From Achromobacter spanius (GTDB lineage Bacteria; Pseudomonadota; Gammaproteobacteria; Burkholderiales; Burkholderiaceae_B), in assembly GCF_003994415.1 (NCBI RefSeq), contig NZ_CP034689.1, positions 2,914,001-2,978,000 on the forward strand: DNA of 64,000 nt, written 5' to 3'. Below, piece by piece: positions 62,936 through 64,000 of the stretch. The notes under the pieces are model-generated. The model saw only the letters and a list, made by a program, of their open reading frames with translations, made no database searches and was not told the DNA's origin. The first letter of the stretch is position 1. Every line of letters starts with the position of its first letter. The position numbers and the translations under genes are program-made.

Positions 62936-63643
62936 TTACTTCGCGTTTTCACTCACCAGAACCGGCTTTTCCCGATACTTCGCGGGAAACGTCTTCGCTA
63001 GATTTTCCACTTTCGGCACATCATTTATCACGATGTACATGCTGGTCGGGTGGCGCACCAGATAGTCCTGGTGATAGCCCTCGGCCGGGTAAAACGCTTG
63101 CAGCGGTTCAATCGTGGTGGCCAGCTTCTTCGAATACACCCCGGTCTTGTTCAATTGTTCGATATACGCTTCGGCCACCTTGCGCTGGCCTTCGTCCGCG
63201 GGAAACACGGCGGACCTATATTGCGTGCCGCGATCCGGGCCTTGGCGGTTCAGTTGCGTGGGGTCGTGGGCCACGGAGAAGTAGATCTGCAGCAGTTCGC
63301 CGTAGCTGACCTGTTTGGGGTCATACGTGATTTCAACCGCTTCGGCGTGGCCGGTGCGGCCGCCGCTGACGGTGTCGTAGTCCGCGGTATCCGCCTTGCC
63401 GCCCGCGTAGCCGGATACGGCGTTGCTGACACCTTTGACATGCTGGAACACGGCTTGCACGCCCCAGAAGCAGCCGCCGGCGATGACAGCTTTTGCTTGT
63501 CCGGCGGCGGCCTGGGTTTGGTCAACGGCCGGGGCGGGAATGATGAAGGCGGTTTCGGCGGATTGCGATGCGCCCGCACCCAACATGCCGCAGGCGGCGG
63601 CAAGGGCGGCGCAGAATTTTTTGGCTTGGAAGTTCATGGTCAT
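62936..63643 (-). CDS. msrA: Peptide-methionine (S)-S-oxide reductase, exported
   Basis: 235 residues. Signal peptide (KKFCAALAAACGMLGAGASQSA), then the MsrA active site GGCFWG (Cys58) and YDPKQVSYGELLQIYFSVAHDPTQLNRQGPD with QYRSAVFPAD. Reduces the S form of oxidised methionine in periplasmic proteins. Downstream of msrB on the same strand, so they make up one repair operon. Confidence 0.94.
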   Translation of the reverse strand: MTMNFQAKKFCAALAAACGMLGAGASQSAETAFIIPAPAVDQTQAAAGQAKAVIAGGCFWGVQAVFQHVKGVSNAVSGYAGGKADTADYDTVSGGRTGHAEAVEITYDPKQVSYGELLQIYFSVAHDPTQLNRQGPDRGTQYRSAVFPADEGQRKVAEAYIEQLNKTGVYSKKLATTIEPLQAFYPAEGYHQDYLVRHPTSMYIVINDVPKVENLAKTFPAKYREKPVLVSENAK

Positions 63644-63706
63644 AAATCCTGAAGGTGCGGATGTTCAGTCGGGCAGGTCAGCCCCGGGCAGGTGAGCCCC
63701 GGGCGG

Positions 63707-64000
63707 TCAGCCCTGTGCCGTAAACGTCATGGCGACGCCGTTCATGCAGTAACGCAAGCCGGTGGGGCGGGGGCCGTCATCGAAGACATGGCCCAGGTGT
63801 CCGCCGCAATTCGCGCAATGCACGGCGGTGCGGACCATGCCGAAGCCGGTGTCGCGGGTTTCGCCGACGGCGTTGGGCAGGGGCTGCCAGAAGCTGGGCC
63901 AGCCGGTGTGGCTGTCGAACTTGGTGTTGGACGAAAACAGGTGCTGCTCGCAGCCGGCGCATGAGAACGTGCCGTTGCGGTGTTCGTCGTTCAAGGGGCT
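63707..64000 (-). CDS. msrB: Peptide-methionine (R)-S-oxide reductase, 5' end outside the window
   Basis: About 97 C-terminal residues: Zn ligands in CAGC and CANCGGHLGHVF, FDSHTGWPSFWQPL, and the catalytic Cys in LRYCMNGVAMTF. The frame is open to base 64000 (it reads SPLNDEHRNG), so the N-terminus is missing. Complements MsrA by reducing the R form of methionine sulfoxide. Confidence 0.93.
   Translation of the reverse strand, partial: SPLNDEHRNGTFSCAGCEQHLFSSNTKFDSHTGWPSFWQPLPNAVGETRDTGFGMVRTAVHCANCGGHLGHVFDDGPRPTGLRYCMNGVAMTFTAQG

Noticed and set aside
62106..63065. Series of near-identical open frames of about 90-130 codons
   Set aside because: They follow the 209-bp repeat period and arise from the palindromic array; no start signals and no family.

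Overview
The window is high-GC proteobacterial DNA. Its dense set of LysR regulators, four periplasmic Bug/TctC-type solute-binding proteins, two FecI-FecR-TonB receptor loci and a GGGGG-repeat autotransporter fits the Alcaligenaceae, most likely Achromobacter or a close Bordetella relative. That placement comes from gene style; no marker gene, rRNA or tRNA is present. No plasmid or phage replication module is visible.

Layout: 1-4188 is the 3' part of a large autotransporter. 4229-8953 is an aaeXAB-like efflux operon with its own NodT-type outer-membrane lipoprotein, read leftward, followed by a LysR gene. 10171-11064 is a PanE-like reductase. 11100-14000 is a decayed mobile island: two small unknown genes behind a probable C4-type antisense RNA, a GPGGG-repeat protein, and a chimeric reading frame joining the N-terminus of an IS21 transposase to the C-terminus of a HerA-type ATPase. 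The IS21 tip at about 13999 cuts off the 5' end of a MATE exporter gene. 15360-21141 holds regulators (GlxA-type, XRE-type) among small redox, stress and efflux genes. 21315-22494 is an ArsR plus alpha/beta-hydrolase pair with an apparent 3' frameshift in the hydrolase.

22708-29333 is a catabolic block (SDR, DUF1254 protein, NDP-forming acyl-CoA synthetase, LysR, Bug protein). 29380-30266 has a truncated AraC gene abutting a palindromic repeat. 30267-34319 and 48999-53014 are two complete cell-surface-signalling iron-uptake loci (sigma factor, FecR anti-sigma, TonB receptor with STN domain), each with Fur-box-like DNA nearby. Between them lie an amidase plus MFS operon, two convergent LysR genes that overlap at their 3' ends, a metallo-beta-lactamase-fold hydrolase, a GAF/PAS/GGDEF diguanylate cyclase, an ADP-ribosylglycohydrolase with a DUF695-like partner, and a LysR / enolase-superfamily / Bug cluster with a striking CATATGAA operator.

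53114-56271 is a Bug, enoyl-CoA hydratase and CaiB-type CoA-transferase operon. 56420-59239 is a LysR gene, a LytTR response regulator and a divergent LytS-type histidine kinase. 59894-61675 is an SDR plus Bug pair. The right end carries msrA and the start of msrB.

A family of nested palindromic repeats, built on a GTAGGATGGGTG core with distant ATGGGTT arms, occurs singly at 29.8 kb, as three 173-bp tandem units at 59.3 kb and as nearly four 209-bp units at 62.1 kb. These repeats, the relic island at 11-14 kb and the operator palindromes at 37.2, 46.7 and 58.0 kb are the least ordinary parts of the window.
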